Of a stretch of 37,615 nucleotides of DNA, positions 17,920-29,717 are shown piece after piece (positions within the stretch are counted from its first letter, which is position 1; each line of letters starts with the position of its first letter). The stretch is from assembly GCF_001908025.1 (NCBI RefSeq), contig NZ_MQMG01000040.1, forward strand, positions 1 to 37,615. Direction: 5' to 3'. The notes below the pieces were generated by a model that did not search any database, was not told the DNA's origin, and was given only the letters and a program-made list of their open reading frames with translations. This stretch comes from Geobacillus proteiniphilus (GTDB taxonomy: Bacteria > Bacillota > Bacilli > Bacillales > Anoxybacillaceae). Made by a program: the position numbers and the translations under genes.

Positions 17920-19267
17920 ATGAGCTCCATTTGACCGAACGGGCCATTTCATCCGGCACAACGCGGACGAACTCTCCTTCATTGTACGGATAGCCGGCTT
18001 TCGTAATCTTCACTTTGACAAGTTCACCAACCATTTCCTCGGTTGCCGGGAAGCGGACTTTCAAATAGTTGTCTGTATAGCCGACGTACAAATCCGGCCG
18101 CTCTTTATCGCGCTCTTCCGGAATGACTTCGAGCACTTGCCCTTCAAACCGGGAGGCGTACTCTTTCGCCAATTGATCGGAAAGGGCGATCAAGCGGCGG
18201 ACGCGGTCATGCTTCGTTTCTTCATCGATTTGGTTCGGCATGCGCGCCGCCGGCGTGCCGGTCCGCTTCGAATAAGGAAAGACATGCAGCTCGGAAAACC
18301 GTTGTTCACGAATAAAGTTGTACGTCTCCATAAATTCGTCTTCCGTCTCGCCTGGGAAGCCGACGATGACGTCAGAAGTCACCGCCAGCTCTGGAAACAC
18401 TTCGCGCAACCGGGCGAGCCGCTCCGCGTAAAATTCCACCGTATATTTGCGGCGCATCCGCTTGAGCACCGTATTCGACCCAGACTGAAGCGGAATGTGC
18501 AAATGGCGGACGATTTTCTCCGACCGCTTCAGCACGTCAATCACTTCATCGGTAATTTGGCTCGCCTCAATCGACGAAATGCGAAGCCGCTTCAGCCCCG
18601 GCACTTGCTCGTCCAAATCGCGCAACAAGGACGCAAAGTTATAGTCTTTCAGATCGGTGCCATAGCCGCCTGTATGAATGCCGGTCAGAACGATTTCTTT
18701 ATAGCCGGCGGCGACGAGCTGGCGCGCCTGGCGGATGATTTCCTGCGGATCGCGCGAGCGCATTAAGCCGCGCGCCCACGGGATGATGCAAAACGTGCAG
18801 AAGTTGTTGCACCCTTCTTGGATCTTAAGCGACGCCCGCGTCCGATCCGTGAATTCCGGCACATCCATCTCCTCAAAGACGCGCGTTTTCATAATGTTGT
18901 GAACAGCGTTGATCGGCTGGCGCTCGCGCTGGAACTGCTCGATGTAATCCAAAATTTTATGCCGGTCTTGCGTGCCGATGACAATATCAACGCCCGGAAT
19001 GGCCATGACCTCAGCCGGCGATGTTTGCGCATAGCAGCCGGTCACGCAGACGACGGCGTCCGGATTGCGGCGCACCGCACGACGGATGACTTGACGGCTC
19101 TTTTTATCGCCGGTGTTCGTCACCGTGCACGTGTTGATCACATACACATCCGCACGGCTTTCAAACTCTTTTCGCTCGTAGCCGGCTTTTTTAAACAGCT
19201 GCCAAATCGCTTCGGTTTCGTAATGATTGACTTTGCAGCCTAGTGTATGAAAAGCCACTGTCGGCAT
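17918..19267 (-). CDS. mtaB: tRNA (t6A37)-C2-methylthiotransferase MtaB
   Basis: A radical-SAM methylthiotransferase that converts t6A to ms2t6A at tRNA position 37. The 449-aa protein has the N-terminal MTTase domain with three cluster cysteines (TLGCKVN, INTCTVT, VTGCYAQ). The radical SAM core follows with CNNFCTFC, and a C-terminal TRAM domain binds RNA (from about residue 380). ATG at 19265-19267 with GAGGTGA upstream is used rather than a GTG three codons earlier. It is the last gene of the hrcA operon, as yqeV is in B. subtilis. Confidence 0.95.
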   Translation of the reverse strand: MPTVAFHTLGCKVNHYETEAIWQLFKKAGYERKEFESRADVYVINTCTVTNTGDKKSRQVIRRAVRRNPDAVVCVTGCYAQTSPAEVMAIPGVDIVIGTQDRHKILDYIEQFQRERQPINAVHNIMKTRVFEEMDVPEFTDRTRASLKIQEGCNNFCTFCIIPWARGLMRSRDPQEIIRQARQLVAAGYKEIVLTGIHTGGYGTDLKDYNFASLLRDLDEQVPGLKRLRISSIEASQITDEVIDVLKRSEKIVRHLHIPLQSGSNTVLKRMRRKYTVEFYAERLARLREVFPELAVTSDVIVGFPGETEDEFMETYNFIREQRFSELHVFPYSKRTGTPAARMPNQIDEETKHDRVRRLIALSDQLAKEYASRFEGQVLEVIPEERDKERPDLYVGYTDNYLKVRFPATEEMVGELVKVKITKAGYPYNEGEFVRVVPDEMARSVKWSS

Positions 19268-19343
19268 CTTGTTCACCTCACTCTGCCCCCCGCTTAGGGA
19301 TCAGCGGGACCGAACTTTTATAAGAAACAGCCAATGTTGCTCA

Positions 19344-20126
19344 CTAAGCGCGCTCCGCTTCGCCGCTCGGCGCGCGCAGCTCCCATTCATAAGAGGCGGC
19401 GGAAAGCAAATAGAGCGGAGCTGTTTCGGTCCGCAAAATGCGCGGCCCAAGGCTGCACGGCGAAAAGCCGTGCTGCCGAAGCTGTTCTGCTTCTTCCGGG
19501 CTGAACCCGCCTTCCGGCCCGAAGACAGCCAGCAACGCGCCGCCCGGACGGAGGCGGGAAAGAAGCGCTGGAAGCGCGGCATGCCGGGCGTTTCGCGCCT
19601 CTTTTTCGTAGGCAAACAGCCGAACATCGACCGTTTGGCCGAAGGCGAGGAGCTCGACAAACGAAAGCGGCGCCCGCACGTCCGGCACCACCGTTCGTTC
19701 AGCCTGCTCAGCCGCTTCTTTCGCGATTTTTCTCCATCGCTCGACTTTTTTCTCCGCCTTTTTCGCGTCCCATTTCACGACCGACCGGGCGGCTTCGAAC
19801 GGAAGAAAGCCGGCGGCGCCGAGCTCTGTTCCTTTTTGGATGACGAGCTCCCACTTTTCGCCTTTCGGCAGCCCTTGGGCGATGTAAATGCGCACCGGCA
19901 GCTCGCTTCGCTCCTTTTTCCATTGTACAATACGGGCTTGCACATGCTCATTGGCAATTTGTTCAATTTCACACACCGCCGTGCGCCCGTCTGGAAAGAC
20001 GCAAATGATCCCGTCCCCCGGCTTCATGCGCATGACGCGGGCGATATGATGGGCATCATCGCCGCTGATCGCGACGATCCCGCCTTGTTGCGCCTGGCCG
20101 GAAACGAAATAGCGCTGCACAGCCAT
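19344..20126 (-). CDS. rsmE: 16S rRNA (uracil(1498)-N3)-methyltransferase RsmE
   Basis: A SPOUT-class methyltransferase that makes m3U1498 in 16S rRNA. The 260-aa protein has an N-terminal PUA-like domain (about residues 1-75, MAVQRYFVSGQ start) and a C-terminal trefoil-knot domain with AVFGPEGGFSPEE and the late segment LGPRILRTETAPLYLLS, both typical. Its ATG (20124-20126) lies 11 bases after prmA with a tight AAAGAAGGG ribosome site. It corresponds to yqeU in the B. subtilis dnaK operon. Confidence 0.95.
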   Translation of the reverse strand: MAVQRYFVSGQAQQGGIVAISGDDAHHIARVMRMKPGDGIICVFPDGRTAVCEIEQIANEHVQARIVQWKKERSELPVRIYIAQGLPKGEKWELVIQKGTELGAAGFLPFEAARSVVKWDAKKAEKKVERWRKIAKEAAEQAERTVVPDVRAPLSFVELLAFGQTVDVRLFAYEKEARNARHAALPALLSRLRPGGALLAVFGPEGGFSPEEAEQLRQHGFSPCSLGPRILRTETAPLYLLSAASYEWELRAPSGEAERA

Positions 20127-20137
20127 CCCTTCTTTGC

Positions 20138-21076
20138 TTACGGTTTCATGGCGACAACCGCCACCCAGTCTTCCATCACGTTGATTTCCTCAATGGCAAA
20201 GCCGGCGGCAAGCAACCCGTCTTTGACGTCCTGCTTTTTCGCCTGAATGATGCCAGACGTGATGAAGCGGCCGCCTGGCTTTAACAACCGGTAGGCGTCA
20301 CCGGTAAAGCGCAAAATGATTTCCGCTAAAATGTTGGCGACGATCACATCAGCCGGTTCCTCGATATGGTCGAGCAAATTGTTTTGTGAGACCGTTACGA
20401 TATGCTGCACCTTATTGAGCTTCACGTTCAGCCGTGCGCTGTCGACCGCCACCGGGTCCAAATCGAGCGCCCGCACTGACCGGGCGCCAAGCATCGCCGC
20501 GGCGATGCTTAAAATGCCGGAGCCGGTGCCGACGTCAATGACATGATCGCCGGGGCGCACGTACTTTTCGAGCGCCTGCAGACACATGACCGTCGTCGGG
20601 TGCGTGCCGGTCCCAAACGCCATGCCCGGATCCATTTCGATGATCAGCTCATCACTAGACGCCGGCTCGTACGTTTCCCACGTCGGCACGATCGTAAACT
20701 TTTCGGACACTTTCACCGGGTGATAATGCTTTTTCCACGCCGTTGCCCATTCCTCTTCGTTTACTTCGCTCAATGTAATTTTATTTTTGCCAAGGTCGAT
20801 ATCATACAGCCATAAATTGTTAATCGCCTGCTTAATTTGTTCGACCGTTTCGCCAAGAAAACTGTTGACCGGCAAATATGCCTTAATGATCACCCCTTCT
20901 TCCGGATAGTCGTCCGGGTTGAGCTCGACGATCTCGCCGTACCAGTCGTCCCGTTCTTTGACCAAATCGTATGGGTCTTCGATGACGACGCCGCCGGCGC
21001 CCGCTTCATGCAAAATGTTCGAAATCGCCTCGACCGCCTCATGCGTCGTATGAATGCTGATTTCTGACCATTTCAT
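20138..21076 (-). CDS. prmA: Ribosomal protein L11 methyltransferase PrmA
   Basis: A SAM-dependent trimethyltransferase acting on ribosomal protein uL11. The 312-aa protein has an N-terminal substrate-recognition domain, a linker, and a Rossmann methyltransferase domain with motif [14 protein letters not shown] and the downstream motif NNLLD and ADVIVANIL. The start ATG (21074-21076) uses an AAAGGAG site inside the end of dnaJ, leaving a 5-base intergenic gap. It corresponds to yqeT in B. subtilis. Confidence 0.96.
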   Translation of the reverse strand: MKWSEISIHTTHEAVEAISNILHEAGAGGVVIEDPYDLVKERDDWYGEIVELNPDDYPEEGVIIKAYLPVNSFLGETVEQIKQAINNLWLYDIDLGKNKITLSEVNEEEWATAWKKHYHPVKVSEKFTIVPTWETYEPASSDELIIEMDPGMAFGTGTHPTTVMCLQALEKYVRPGDHVIDVGTGSGILSIAAAMLGARSVRALDLDPVAVDSARLNVKLNKVQHIVTVSQNNLLDHIEEPADVIVANILAEIILRFTGDAYRLLKPGGRFITSGIIQAKKQDVKDGLLAAGFAIEEINVMEDWVAVVAMKP

Positions 21077-21081
21077 CGCGC

Positions 21082-22230
21082 TTACGCTTCTCCTTTAAAC
21101 GCCTTTTTGACTTTCTCAAAAAAACGGCCGTGCGGCCCGTCGTGCATCGTGTCTCCGCCGAGCCGATCAAACTCGCGCAACAGCTGCTTTTGTTTTTCGG
21201 TCAGCTTCGTCGGCGTCACAACGCGGACGATGACGTGCTGATCGCCTTGGCCGTAGCCGCGCACGTTCGGCACCCCTTTTCCCTTCAAGCGGAAGCGCGT
21301 GCCCGTTTGCGTGCCGGCCGGAATTTTCAGCTTCACATGGCCATGGAGCGTCGGCACTTCGATCTCATCGCCGAGCGCCGCCTGGGCGAACGACAGCGGC
21401 ACTTCGCAATAAATATCGTCGCCGTCGCGTTTGAAAAACTCATGTGGTTCGACGCGGAAGATGATGTACAAATCGCCCGGCGGCCCGCCATTGACCCCTG
21501 GCTCCCCTTGGCCGGCGACGCGCAGCTGCTGGCCGTCGTCGACGCCGGCTGGAATTTTGACGTGAATTTTTTTCCGCCGTTTGACGCGTCCCGTGCCGCC
21601 GCACGTTGGGCATTTCTCCGGAATGTACCGGCCCGTGCCGCCGCAGACGGGACATGTCCGGCGGTTGACGATGCGGCCAAACGGCGTCGCCTGTTCGCTT
21701 GTCACTTGCCCGCTGCCGTGGCAATGCGGACAAGACGTCGGGCTTGTGCCCGGTTTCGCTCCGCTGCCTTGGCACGTGTCGCACGTCTCTTCCCGCGGAA
21801 TTTCAATTTCCGTTTCTTTTCCGAACGCCGCTTCTTCAAACGTAAGCGTCATCATATACTCGACATCCGCGCCTTTGCGCGGACCGCTCGCCCGTCGACG
21901 CGGACCGGCGCCGAAAAACGTTTCAAAAATATCTTCAAAACCGCCAAAGCCGCTAAAGCCGCCGAAATCAAACCCTCCGCCTTGGAATCCGCCGCCGTCA
22001 AACGTTTCGTTCGGGTCGGCATGGCCGAAGCGGTCGTAGCGGGCCCGCTTTTCATCATCGCTTAACACTTCGTATGCCTCTTTAATTTCCTTAAACTTCT
22101 CCGCGGCGTCCGGGGCTTTGTTCACATCTGGATGATACTGCTTCGAAAGCTTTCGATACGCTTTTTTGATCTCGTCTTTCGTCGCGTTTTTGCTGACGCC
22201 GAGAATCTCGTAATAATCGCGCTTCGCCAT
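21082..22230 (-). CDS. dnaJ: Chaperone DnaJ
   Basis: The Hsp40 co-chaperone that stimulates DnaK ATPase and delivers clients. The 382-aa protein has the J domain with HPD at residues 33-35. A Gly/Phe-rich linker (about 77-108) follows, then a zinc domain with four CxxCxGxG repeats (about 145-210), and C-terminal client-binding beta domains. The start ATG follows a 129-base gap after dnaK that contains a terminator hairpin and a possible promoter, so its level may be set below that of DnaK. Confidence 0.98.
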   Translation of the reverse strand: MAKRDYYEILGVSKNATKDEIKKAYRKLSKQYHPDVNKAPDAAEKFKEIKEAYEVLSDDEKRARYDRFGHADPNETFDGGGFQGGGFDFGGFSGFGGFEDIFETFFGAGPRRRASGPRKGADVEYMMTLTFEEAAFGKETEIEIPREETCDTCQGSGAKPGTSPTSCPHCHGSGQVTSEQATPFGRIVNRRTCPVCGGTGRYIPEKCPTCGGTGRVKRRKKIHVKIPAGVDDGQQLRVAGQGEPGVNGGPPGDLYIIFRVEPHEFFKRDGDDIYCEVPLSFAQAALGDEIEVPTLHGHVKLKIPAGTQTGTRFRLKGKGVPNVRGYGQGDQHVIVRVVTPTKLTEKQKQLLREFDRLGGDTMHDGPHGRFFEKVKKAFKGEA

Positions 22231-22268
22231 CGTTGATCATCCACTCCCGATTCACTCACATAAATTTG

Positions 22269-22306
22269 ATTTTATCATTTCCCTCTGCGGCAAGGCAATA
22301 TGTCAA
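22269..22306 (-). promoter_or_regulatory. Possible internal promoter upstream of dnaJ
   Basis: On the minus strand TTGCCT (22293-22298), 18 bases, TAAAAT (22269-22274). A perfect TTGACA lies at 22301-22306 but is too far from TAAAAT for standard spacing. Confidence 0.35.
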
Positions 22307-22311
22307 TGCTA

Positions 22312-22351
22312 GAAAAAAAGTCAAAGCCAAGGCAGGCCTGACTTTGACTTT
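22312..22351 (-). terminator. Terminator or attenuator between dnaK and dnaJ
   Basis: A 10-bp stem AAAGTCAAAG/CTTTGACTTT (22342-22351 with 22317-22326) is followed on the minus strand by TTTTC, nine bases after the dnaK stop. Confidence 0.7.
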
Positions 22352-22359
22352 CGGTTGCA

Positions 22360-24186
<1,827 letters not shown>

Positions 24187-24206
24187 TTATCACCCTCCGT
24201 TTCCGT

Positions 24207-24848
24207 TTATTGGCTTACTTTGACCATGGCGGGCCGCAGCACGCGGTCTTTCAGCTTATAACCTTTTTGCAGCTCCTCAACAACCGTGTTCGGCTCATAG
24301 CCTTCCGCTTCCGCCTGCATGACGGCTTGGTGCAAATAAGGGTCAAACGGCTTCCCGACCGCCTCGATCGCCTCGACGCCTTCTTTCTTCAAGGCATCAA
24401 CAAGCGACCGGTACACCATTTCCATCCCTTGCAAAATCGATTTCGCCTGTTCGTTGTCCGTCTCTATTTTCAATGCGCGTTCAAAGTTGTCAAGCACCGG
24501 AAGCAAATCGCTCGCCAAGCTTTGGGCGCGGTATTTTTCAGCCGCTTCCATCTCCTGGCGCGTCCGGCGGCGGAAGTTTTCAAAATCGGCGTACAGGCGG
24601 AGATACCGGTGTTCCATCTCTGAAAGCTTCGCTTCCAATTCGGCGATCTGCGCCTTGGCCGCCGCCAACTCCTCGGCCGTTGGCGCTTTTTCCGCCAGCT
24701 CCGCCGCTTCCTCCCCACCGGCCTCTTCAAGCGGAACGCCGCCTGATTCCCCCTCGGACTGCGGGGCGGCTTCTTCCTCGATCGGTTGCTCCCGCTCCGG
24801 CTCATCGTATGTAGCTTGTTCCATCACTTGTTTTTCTCCTTGTTCCAT
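24207..24848 (-). CDS. grpE: Nucleotide exchange factor GrpE
   Basis: Releases ADP from DnaK. The 213-aa protein has a long acidic, disordered N-terminus (about residues 1-60), a coiled-coil (about 60-135) and a C-terminal beta-wing domain with the signature [23 protein letters not shown] at 24846-24848 behind GGAGGTGA is chosen over a GTG three codons earlier; the resulting length matches the Geobacillus protein. It is the second gene of the CIRCE-controlled operon. Confidence 0.97.
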   Translation of the reverse strand: MEQGEKQVMEQATYDEPEREQPIEEEAAPQSEGESGGVPLEEAGGEEAAELAEKAPTAEELAAAKAQIAELEAKLSEMEHRYLRLYADFENFRRRTRQEMEAAEKYRAQSLASDLLPVLDNFERALKIETDNEQAKSILQGMEMVYRSLVDALKKEGVEAIEAVGKPFDPYLHQAVMQAEAEGYEPNTVVEELQKGYKLKDRVLRPAMVKVSQ

Positions 24849-24946
24849 CGCTTTCACCTCCCTGCCGGGGCTCTTCCCTTTTATGTATCAATGGCCACAA
24901 GGAAAGGATGGATGCGCGATCCATCCGTTACCCAATATGGCCATTC

Positions 24947-25981
24947 TTATTGACTTTGATACCATTTCGTCAACGCGGCCGACAAATCGGAAGCGACGCG
25001 GTTTAAGACAGTGATGACGCGCGAGTATTCCATGCGCGTTGGACCAAGAATCGCGATCGCCCCGAGCGGCTCATCGCCGACCGAATACGTCGCTGTAATC
25101 AAGCTGCAGTTTTCCATGCCGCGCAGTTCGTTTTCATGCCCGATCGAAACCCGCACTCCTTTTTGGTTTTGCTTGCGGAGCAGGCGATAAATGTCTTTTT
25201 CCTGCTCAATGATGTTTAGAAGTGGGCGCACTTTTTGGATGTCACTGAACTCCGGCTGGTTGAGCATATTCGCCTTGCCGGCGAAAAACACTTTTTCTTC
25301 TTCAGGGGCATCGAGCGTCTCAATGAGCGTATTAAGCACGCTGTCGTAGTTGCGGATGTGCCGGCGCAATACGTCGGCCACTTCCGTCTCCATTTTTTCT
25401 TTCAAATCAATGAGCGGAACGCCGTTCAACCGCTCGTTGAAAATGTTGACCATTTTTTCAAGGTCGCCGGCGTCCATCGATGACGGGATCGTCACGACCC
25501 GGTTTTCGACATGGCCGGTGTCCGTCACGACGATGGCGACGGCTGTCTGTTCGTTGAGCGGAACGATTTGCATCCGCTTCAGCTTGCTTTCTTTAAACGC
25601 TGGCCCGAGCGCGATGGATGTATAGTTCGTCAGCTCGGATAAAATTTGCGCCGACTTTTGCATCAATTTTTCCAGCTCATAGATGCGCTCGGCAAACACG
25701 GAGCGGATTTTTTGAATGTCCGCCCTTGTCAGCCGCTGCGGCGGCAGCAAATGGTCGACGTAGTAGCGGTATCCTTTTTCCGACGGCACGCGGCCGGAAG
25801 AAATGTGCGTTTTTTCAATATAGCCGAGCTCCTCCAAATCCGCCATCTCATTGCGGATCGTCGCCGAGCTGAACGCGATTTGATGCTTTTTCGATAACGT
25901 CCGCGAACCGACCGGCTGCCCAGAACGAATGAAATCGTCGATAATCACCTGCAAAATCAGCAGTTGGCGGTCCGTTAGCAC
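24947..25981 (-). CDS. hrcA: Heat-inducible transcription repressor HrcA
   Basis: Binds CIRCE operators and represses class I heat-shock genes; GroEL is its usual partner. The 344-aa protein has an N-terminal winged helix ([20 protein letters not shown] then [13 protein letters not shown]) followed by GAF-like and dimerisation domains. The start is GTG at 25979-25981 with GAGGTGAGA spaced correctly; an ORF start further upstream would lie inside the CIRCE element. It is the first gene of hrcA-grpE-dnaK-dnaJ-prmA-rsmE-mtaB, so it represses its own operon. Confidence 0.97.
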   Translation of the reverse strand: MLTDRQLLILQVIIDDFIRSGQPVGSRTLSKKHQIAFSSATIRNEMADLEELGYIEKTHISSGRVPSEKGYRYYVDHLLPPQRLTRADIQKIRSVFAERIYELEKLMQKSAQILSELTNYTSIALGPAFKESKLKRMQIVPLNEQTAVAIVVTDTGHVENRVVTIPSSMDAGDLEKMVNIFNERLNGVPLIDLKEKMETEVADVLRRHIRNYDSVLNTLIETLDAPEEEKVFFAGKANMLNQPEFSDIQKVRPLLNIIEQEKDIYRLLRKQNQKGVRVSIGHENELRGMENCSLITATYSVGDEPLGAIAILGPTRMEYSRVITVLNRVASDLSAALTKWYQSQ

Positions 25982-25995
25982 GTGTCTCACCTCTG

Positions 25996-26022
25996 TTAGC
26001 ACTCGAACAATTCGAGTGCTAA
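25996..26022. promoter_or_regulatory. CIRCE operator (HrcA binding site)
   Basis: A perfect TTAGCACTC-N9-GAGTGCTAA inverted repeat (arms 25996-26004 and 26014-26022), 15 bases upstream of the hrcA start, in the untranslated leader. Every consensus position is matched. Confidence 0.98.
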
Positions 26023-26032
26023 ATCTACTATT

Positions 26033-26061
26033 AGGGTAGCAAATCGCCCGGCAAATGTCAA
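26033..26061 (-). promoter_or_regulatory. Candidate SigA promoter of the hrcA-dnaK operon
   Basis: On the minus strand a perfect TTGACA (26056-26061) lies 17 bases from TACCCT (26033-26038), just upstream of CIRCE. The -10 box is weak in sequence but well placed. The -35 box lies four bases beyond the hemW stop. Confidence 0.6.
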
Positions 26062-26064
26062 TGT

Positions 26065-27204
26065 TTACATTCCGCCGAGGAACGCGGCGAACACTTCATT
26101 GCCGAGCAGCTTGCCCCGTTTTGTCAAGCGGATGTGGGTCGCCGTTTCCTCGAGGCGTCCGTTTTCGATTTCCCGGCGGATCGCCTCGCCAAATATGTCG
26201 TGGAGGTCGCGGCCGAACTTTTGCCGGAAGCAGGCTTTGGACACCCCTTCCGTTTTGCGCAGCCCTAAAAACATTTCCTCTTCCATTTGCTCGCGGGCGG
26301 TCAAGCGGTGTACGTCTCGGTGCGGCCATTCGCCGCGTTCGATCGCGCTGATGTAATGCCGGATGGGACCGATATTAGCCCGACGCACTCCGTCGATATA
26401 GCTGTGCGCCCCAGCGCCGATGCCGTAGTACTCCTCGTTGTTCCAGTACGTCAAGTTGTGCCGGCTTTCAAATCCCGACAAAGCATAGTTGCTGATTTCA
26501 TATTGCCAGTAGCCGCAGGCTGCCGTCTGCTCCATCGCCGCTTCGTACATCGCTGCTTCCGCTTCTTCGCCCGGAAGGCGGAGGCGACCCTTCCGCCATT
26601 CGTTGTAAAAGATCGTTTTCGGCTCAAGGATCAGCGAATAGGCGGAAAGATGCGGCACATGAAGCGAAAACGCCGCTTCCAAATCGGCCGTAAACTGCTC
26701 AAGCGTCTGCCCCGGCAAACCGTACATTAAATCAATGCTGATGTTCTGAAACCCGACTTCTCTGGCCAACGCTACAGCCCGTATGACGTCGCCTCGCCGG
26801 TGCGTGCGGCCGATCGTTTGCAGAAGCTGATCGTCAAATGTCTGCACCCCGAGGCTCAGCCGATTCACTCCGGCATCGCGCAAAATAGCGAGCTTTTCTT
26901 TCGTCAAGCCGTCCGGGTTGGCTTCGACGGTAAATTCGGCCGTTTGCGGGTCAAACTGAAAATGGCGGCGGATGCTCTCAAGCAAACGGCCGAGCTGCGC
27001 CGGCCCAAGCACCGTCGGCGTGCCGCCGCCGATAAAAAGCGTCTTGAGCTGGCTGCCAAATTCCGCCGCCGTCCACGCCATTTCTTTGTCCATCGCCCGC
27101 AAATAGTCGTCAATCGGCTGGCCGGCGGCGAATACTTTGTTAAAATCGCAATAATGGCAAATATGGGCGCAAAATGGAATATGAAAATACGCTGAAACGG
27201 CCAT
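26065..27204 (-). CDS. hemW: Haem chaperone HemW (radical SAM, formerly HemN-like)
   Basis: A radical-SAM family protein that inserts haem into target proteins rather than oxidising coproporphyrinogen. The 379-aa protein has the cluster motif C12-x3-C16-x2-C19 without the extra cysteine of true HemN, and the HemW-specific HNLTYW motif in the middle. ATG at 27202-27204 follows AAAGGAGGAGG; 19 upstream in-frame codons are not family sequence. It is placed between lepA and hrcA, as in Bacillus. Confidence 0.94.
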   Translation of the reverse strand: MAVSAYFHIPFCAHICHYCDFNKVFAAGQPIDDYLRAMDKEMAWTAAEFGSQLKTLFIGGGTPTVLGPAQLGRLLESIRRHFQFDPQTAEFTVEANPDGLTKEKLAILRDAGVNRLSLGVQTFDDQLLQTIGRTHRRGDVIRAVALAREVGFQNISIDLMYGLPGQTLEQFTADLEAAFSLHVPHLSAYSLILEPKTIFYNEWRKGRLRLPGEEAEAAMYEAAMEQTAACGYWQYEISNYALSGFESRHNLTYWNNEEYYGIGAGAHSYIDGVRRANIGPIRHYISAIERGEWPHRDVHRLTAREQMEEEMFLGLRKTEGVSKACFRQKFGRDLHDIFGEAIRREIENGRLEETATHIRLTKRGKLLGNEVFAAFLGGM

Positions 27205-27240
27205 CGGTCCTCCTCCTTTCAGCCGGCCGGCGCCGCAGGA

Positions 27241-27276
27241 AACAAACAAGGCTATCCCCAACGGAGACAGCCTTGC
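27241..27276 (-). terminator. Probable terminator after lepA
   Basis: The stem CAAGGCTGTCTCC/GGGGATAGCCTTG (27264-27276 with 27248-27260) has mismatches in the middle and is followed on the minus strand by TTTGTTT. It begins four bases after the lepA stop. Confidence 0.7.
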
Positions 27277-27279
27277 TCG

Positions 27280-29109
27280 TTATTTTTTCTGGTCGTCGAT
27301 TTTCAAGACGGCCATAAACGCTTCTTGCGGCACTTCGACCGACCCGATTTGTTTCATCCGCTTCTTTCCTTCTTTTTGCTTCTCAAGCAGCTTCCGCTTC
27401 CGCGACACGTCGCCGCCGTAACATTTTGCGAGCACGTTTTTGCGCAACGCTTTGATTGTCGAACGGGCGATGACCTTGTTGCCGATCGCCGCCTGCACCG
27501 GCACTTCAAATTGCTGGCGCGGAATCAAATCTTTCAGCTTTTCAACGATCGCTTTGCCGCGCTCGTACGCAGAGTCGCGATGGACGATAAACGATAAGGC
27601 ATCAATTTTTTCACCGTTTAGCAAAATATCCATCTTGACGAGATTGGACGGCCGGTAGCCGATCAATTCGTAGTCGAATGACGCGTACCCTTTCGTGTTC
27701 GACTTTAAAGCGTCGAAAAAGTCGTAGACGATTTCGGAGAGCGGAATATCGTAAATGAGCATGACGCGCTTTTCATCCAAATATTGCATATCGACAAACG
27801 TGCCGCGCTTTCCTTGACACAGCTCCATCACCGGACCGACATAGTCGTTTGGCACCATGATCGTCGCTTTCACATACGGCTCTTCAATTCGGTCGATTTT
27901 TTGCGGGTCGGGCATGTTCGTCGGGTTGTCGACGTCAACTTCCGTTCCATCGGTCAAATGCACCTTGTAAACGACGCTCGGCGCGGTCGTGATCAAATCG
28001 ATATGAAATTCGCGCTCGAGCCGCTCTTGGATGATTTCCATATGAAGCAAGCCGAGAAATCCACAGCGGAAGCCGAACCCAAGCGCCTGCGACGTTTCCG
28101 GCTCAAAGTGGAGCGCCGCATCGTTCAATTGCAGCTTCTCGAGCGCCTCGCGCAAATCGTTGTAGCGCGCCGTATCGATCGGATACATGCCGCAAAACAC
28201 CATCGGATTGAGCTTCCGATAGCCCGGGAGCGGCTCAGCTGCCGGCCGTTCGGCATCGGTGATCGTATCGCCGACGCGCGTATCTTTCACGTTTTTAATC
28301 GAGGCGGTCAAATAGCCGACATCACCGACCGTCAATTCGTCGACAACTTTTTGCTTCGGCGTGAACACGCCGACTTCCGTCACTTCAAACTCTTTGCCGG
28401 TCGACATCATTTTAATGCGCTGCCCTGGCTTCACCGTTCCGTCGACGACGCGGACATAGGCGACGACGCCGCGGTACGGGTCATAAAGGGAATCAAAAAT
28501 GAGCGCCTTCAGCGGCGCATCCGGATCACCCGAGGGAGCCGGAATTTTTTCGACGATTTTTTCCAAAATTTCTTCGATGCCGATGCCGACTTTAGCCGAA
28601 GCAAGCACCGCGTCAGAGGCGTCCAAACCGATGACATCCTCAATTTCTTGACGCACCCGCTCCGGTTCGGCGCTTGGCAAATCGATTTTGTTAATGACTG
28701 GCAAAATTTCTAAATTGTTGTCGATCGCCAAATACACGTTGGCGAGCGTCTGCGCTTCAATGCCTTGCGCCGCATCGACGACCAAAATCGCCCCTTCGCA
28801 AGCGGCCAAGCTGCGCGACACTTCGTACGTAAAGTCGACGTGGCCCGGCGTGTCGATCAAATGGAAAATATACTCTTCGCCATTTTTCGCTTTATATGTC
28901 AACTGAACCGCATTCAATTTAATCGTGATGCCGCGCTCGCGCTCAAGCTCCATCGTATCGAGCGTCTGCTCGCGCAATTCACGCTCCGACAGCGCCCCCG
29001 TTTTTTCCAAAATGCGGTCCGCCAGCGTCGATTTTCCGTGGTCAATGTGAGCAATAATCGAAAAATTGCGGATCCGTTCCTGCCGTTTCAACCGTTCTTC
29101 CCGGTTCAT
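27280..29109 (-). CDS. lepA: Elongation factor 4 (LepA)
   Basis: A ribosome-associated GTPase that back-translocates or remodels stalled ribosomes and aids 30S assembly. The 609-aa protein has G1 AHIDHGKS at residues 20-27, the switch RERGITIK, G3 DTPGHVDF, G4 NKIDLP, EF-G-like domains II, III and V, and the LepA-specific C-terminal domain. The ATG at 29107-29109 follows a good promoter (29152-29180). The protein ends DDQKK and a terminator follows. Confidence 0.98.
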   Translation of the reverse strand: MNREERLKRQERIRNFSIIAHIDHGKSTLADRILEKTGALSERELREQTLDTMELERERGITIKLNAVQLTYKAKNGEEYIFHLIDTPGHVDFTYEVSRSLAACEGAILVVDAAQGIEAQTLANVYLAIDNNLEILPVINKIDLPSAEPERVRQEIEDVIGLDASDAVLASAKVGIGIEEILEKIVEKIPAPSGDPDAPLKALIFDSLYDPYRGVVAYVRVVDGTVKPGQRIKMMSTGKEFEVTEVGVFTPKQKVVDELTVGDVGYLTASIKNVKDTRVGDTITDAERPAAEPLPGYRKLNPMVFCGMYPIDTARYNDLREALEKLQLNDAALHFEPETSQALGFGFRCGFLGLLHMEIIQERLEREFHIDLITTAPSVVYKVHLTDGTEVDVDNPTNMPDPQKIDRIEEPYVKATIMVPNDYVGPVMELCQGKRGTFVDMQYLDEKRVMLIYDIPLSEIVYDFFDALKSNTKGYASFDYELIGYRPSNLVKMDILLNGEKIDALSFIVHRDSAYERGKAIVEKLKDLIPRQQFEVPVQAAIGNKVIARSTIKALRKNVLAKCYGGDVSRKRKLLEKQKEGKKRMKQIGSVEVPQEAFMAVLKIDDQKK

Positions 29110-29151
29110 CGTCTCTCACTCCTGCTTCTTCGCAAAACTACACTAGCTTTG

Positions 29152-29180
29152 ATTATAGCAACAGCGCGAAGAAGATTCAA
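29152..29180 (-). promoter_or_regulatory. SigA promoter of lepA
   Basis: On the minus strand TTGAAT (29175-29180), exactly 17 bases, then a perfect TATAAT (29152-29157), 42 bases before the lepA start. Confidence 0.75.
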
Positions 29181-29310
29181 TGATGAACGAAAAGCCAAGC
29201 CGCCGTTCGGGCTTTCCGGAAAGACGCGAAACGGCCAGAGCCGCGCCAAGAAAACAACCGACAATATGGAAAGTGCAGCACTTTGTGCTCCAGCCGGCGG
29301 ACGGCGTCCA

Positions 29311-29336
29311 AAAGAAAAAGCCGCCATTGTGACGGC
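29311..29336 (-). terminator. Terminator of spoIIP-yqxA
   Basis: A 6-bp GC-rich stem (GCCGTC with GGCGGC, one U-G pair, loop ACAAT; 29320-29336) is followed on the minus strand by TTTTTCTTTT, 30 bases after yqxA. The 130 bases between here and the lepA promoter hold nothing I can recognise. Confidence 0.75.
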
Positions 29337-29366
29337 ACGTCCCTGTTTCGTCCGCACATGATCGGG

Positions 29367-29705
29367 CTAGTCCAACGCCCGGCCGACGAGCGAAAACAGC
29401 ATTTCCATGAGCGCGGTGACGGCATCGGCAAAAAGTTGGCCGAGCCTAGAGAACAAGTTGAACGTTTTCAGCTCGTGAATCGTTTCTTGCTTTTCTCCTA
29501 AATCTCCAGCAACGACCGGCCGGCCGAACACCGCCGCTTCCACCTCACCATTTTCCCTTTTTTTCATATCGATGACGGACGGAAACGACGGATCGGCATA
29601 GCCGCGCATCCGTTCAATGCCGCGATGCGCCTCTTGCATGCCAAACAACACACCGAAAAAAAGAAGAAAGATCGCTAGAGTAAAGCGGATGAACCATCTT
29701 GCCAT
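29367..29705 (-). CDS. yqxA: YqxA family protein (DUF3679)
   Basis: A 112-aa protein in the spoIIP-lepA interval, which is the position of yqxA in B. subtilis. It has a single N-terminal membrane helix (about residues 5-23, FIRFTLAIFLLFFGVLFG), a charged extracellular stretch (GIERMRGY, DMKKRENGE) and a second amphipathic hydrophobic segment near the C-terminus. ATG at 29703-29705 has AAAGGAG upstream; the gap from spoIIP is 12 bases, so they form one unit. The function is unknown; expression during sporulation is inferred from the neighbour only. Confidence 0.85.
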   Translation of the reverse strand: MARWFIRFTLAIFLLFFGVLFGMQEAHRGIERMRGYADPSFPSVIDMKKRENGEVEAAVFGRPVVAGDLGEKQETIHELKTFNLFSRLGQLFADAVTALMEMLFSLVGRALD

Positions 29706-29717
29706 AGTGACGCTCCT

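Noticed and set aside
21130-22065. Plus-strand frame of 311 aa opposite dnaJ
   Set aside because: Antisense shadow; composition is arginine/alanine-rich with no family signature.
27784-28713. Plus-strand frame of 309 aa opposite lepA
   Set aside because: Antisense shadow of a strongly conserved gene; no start signal.
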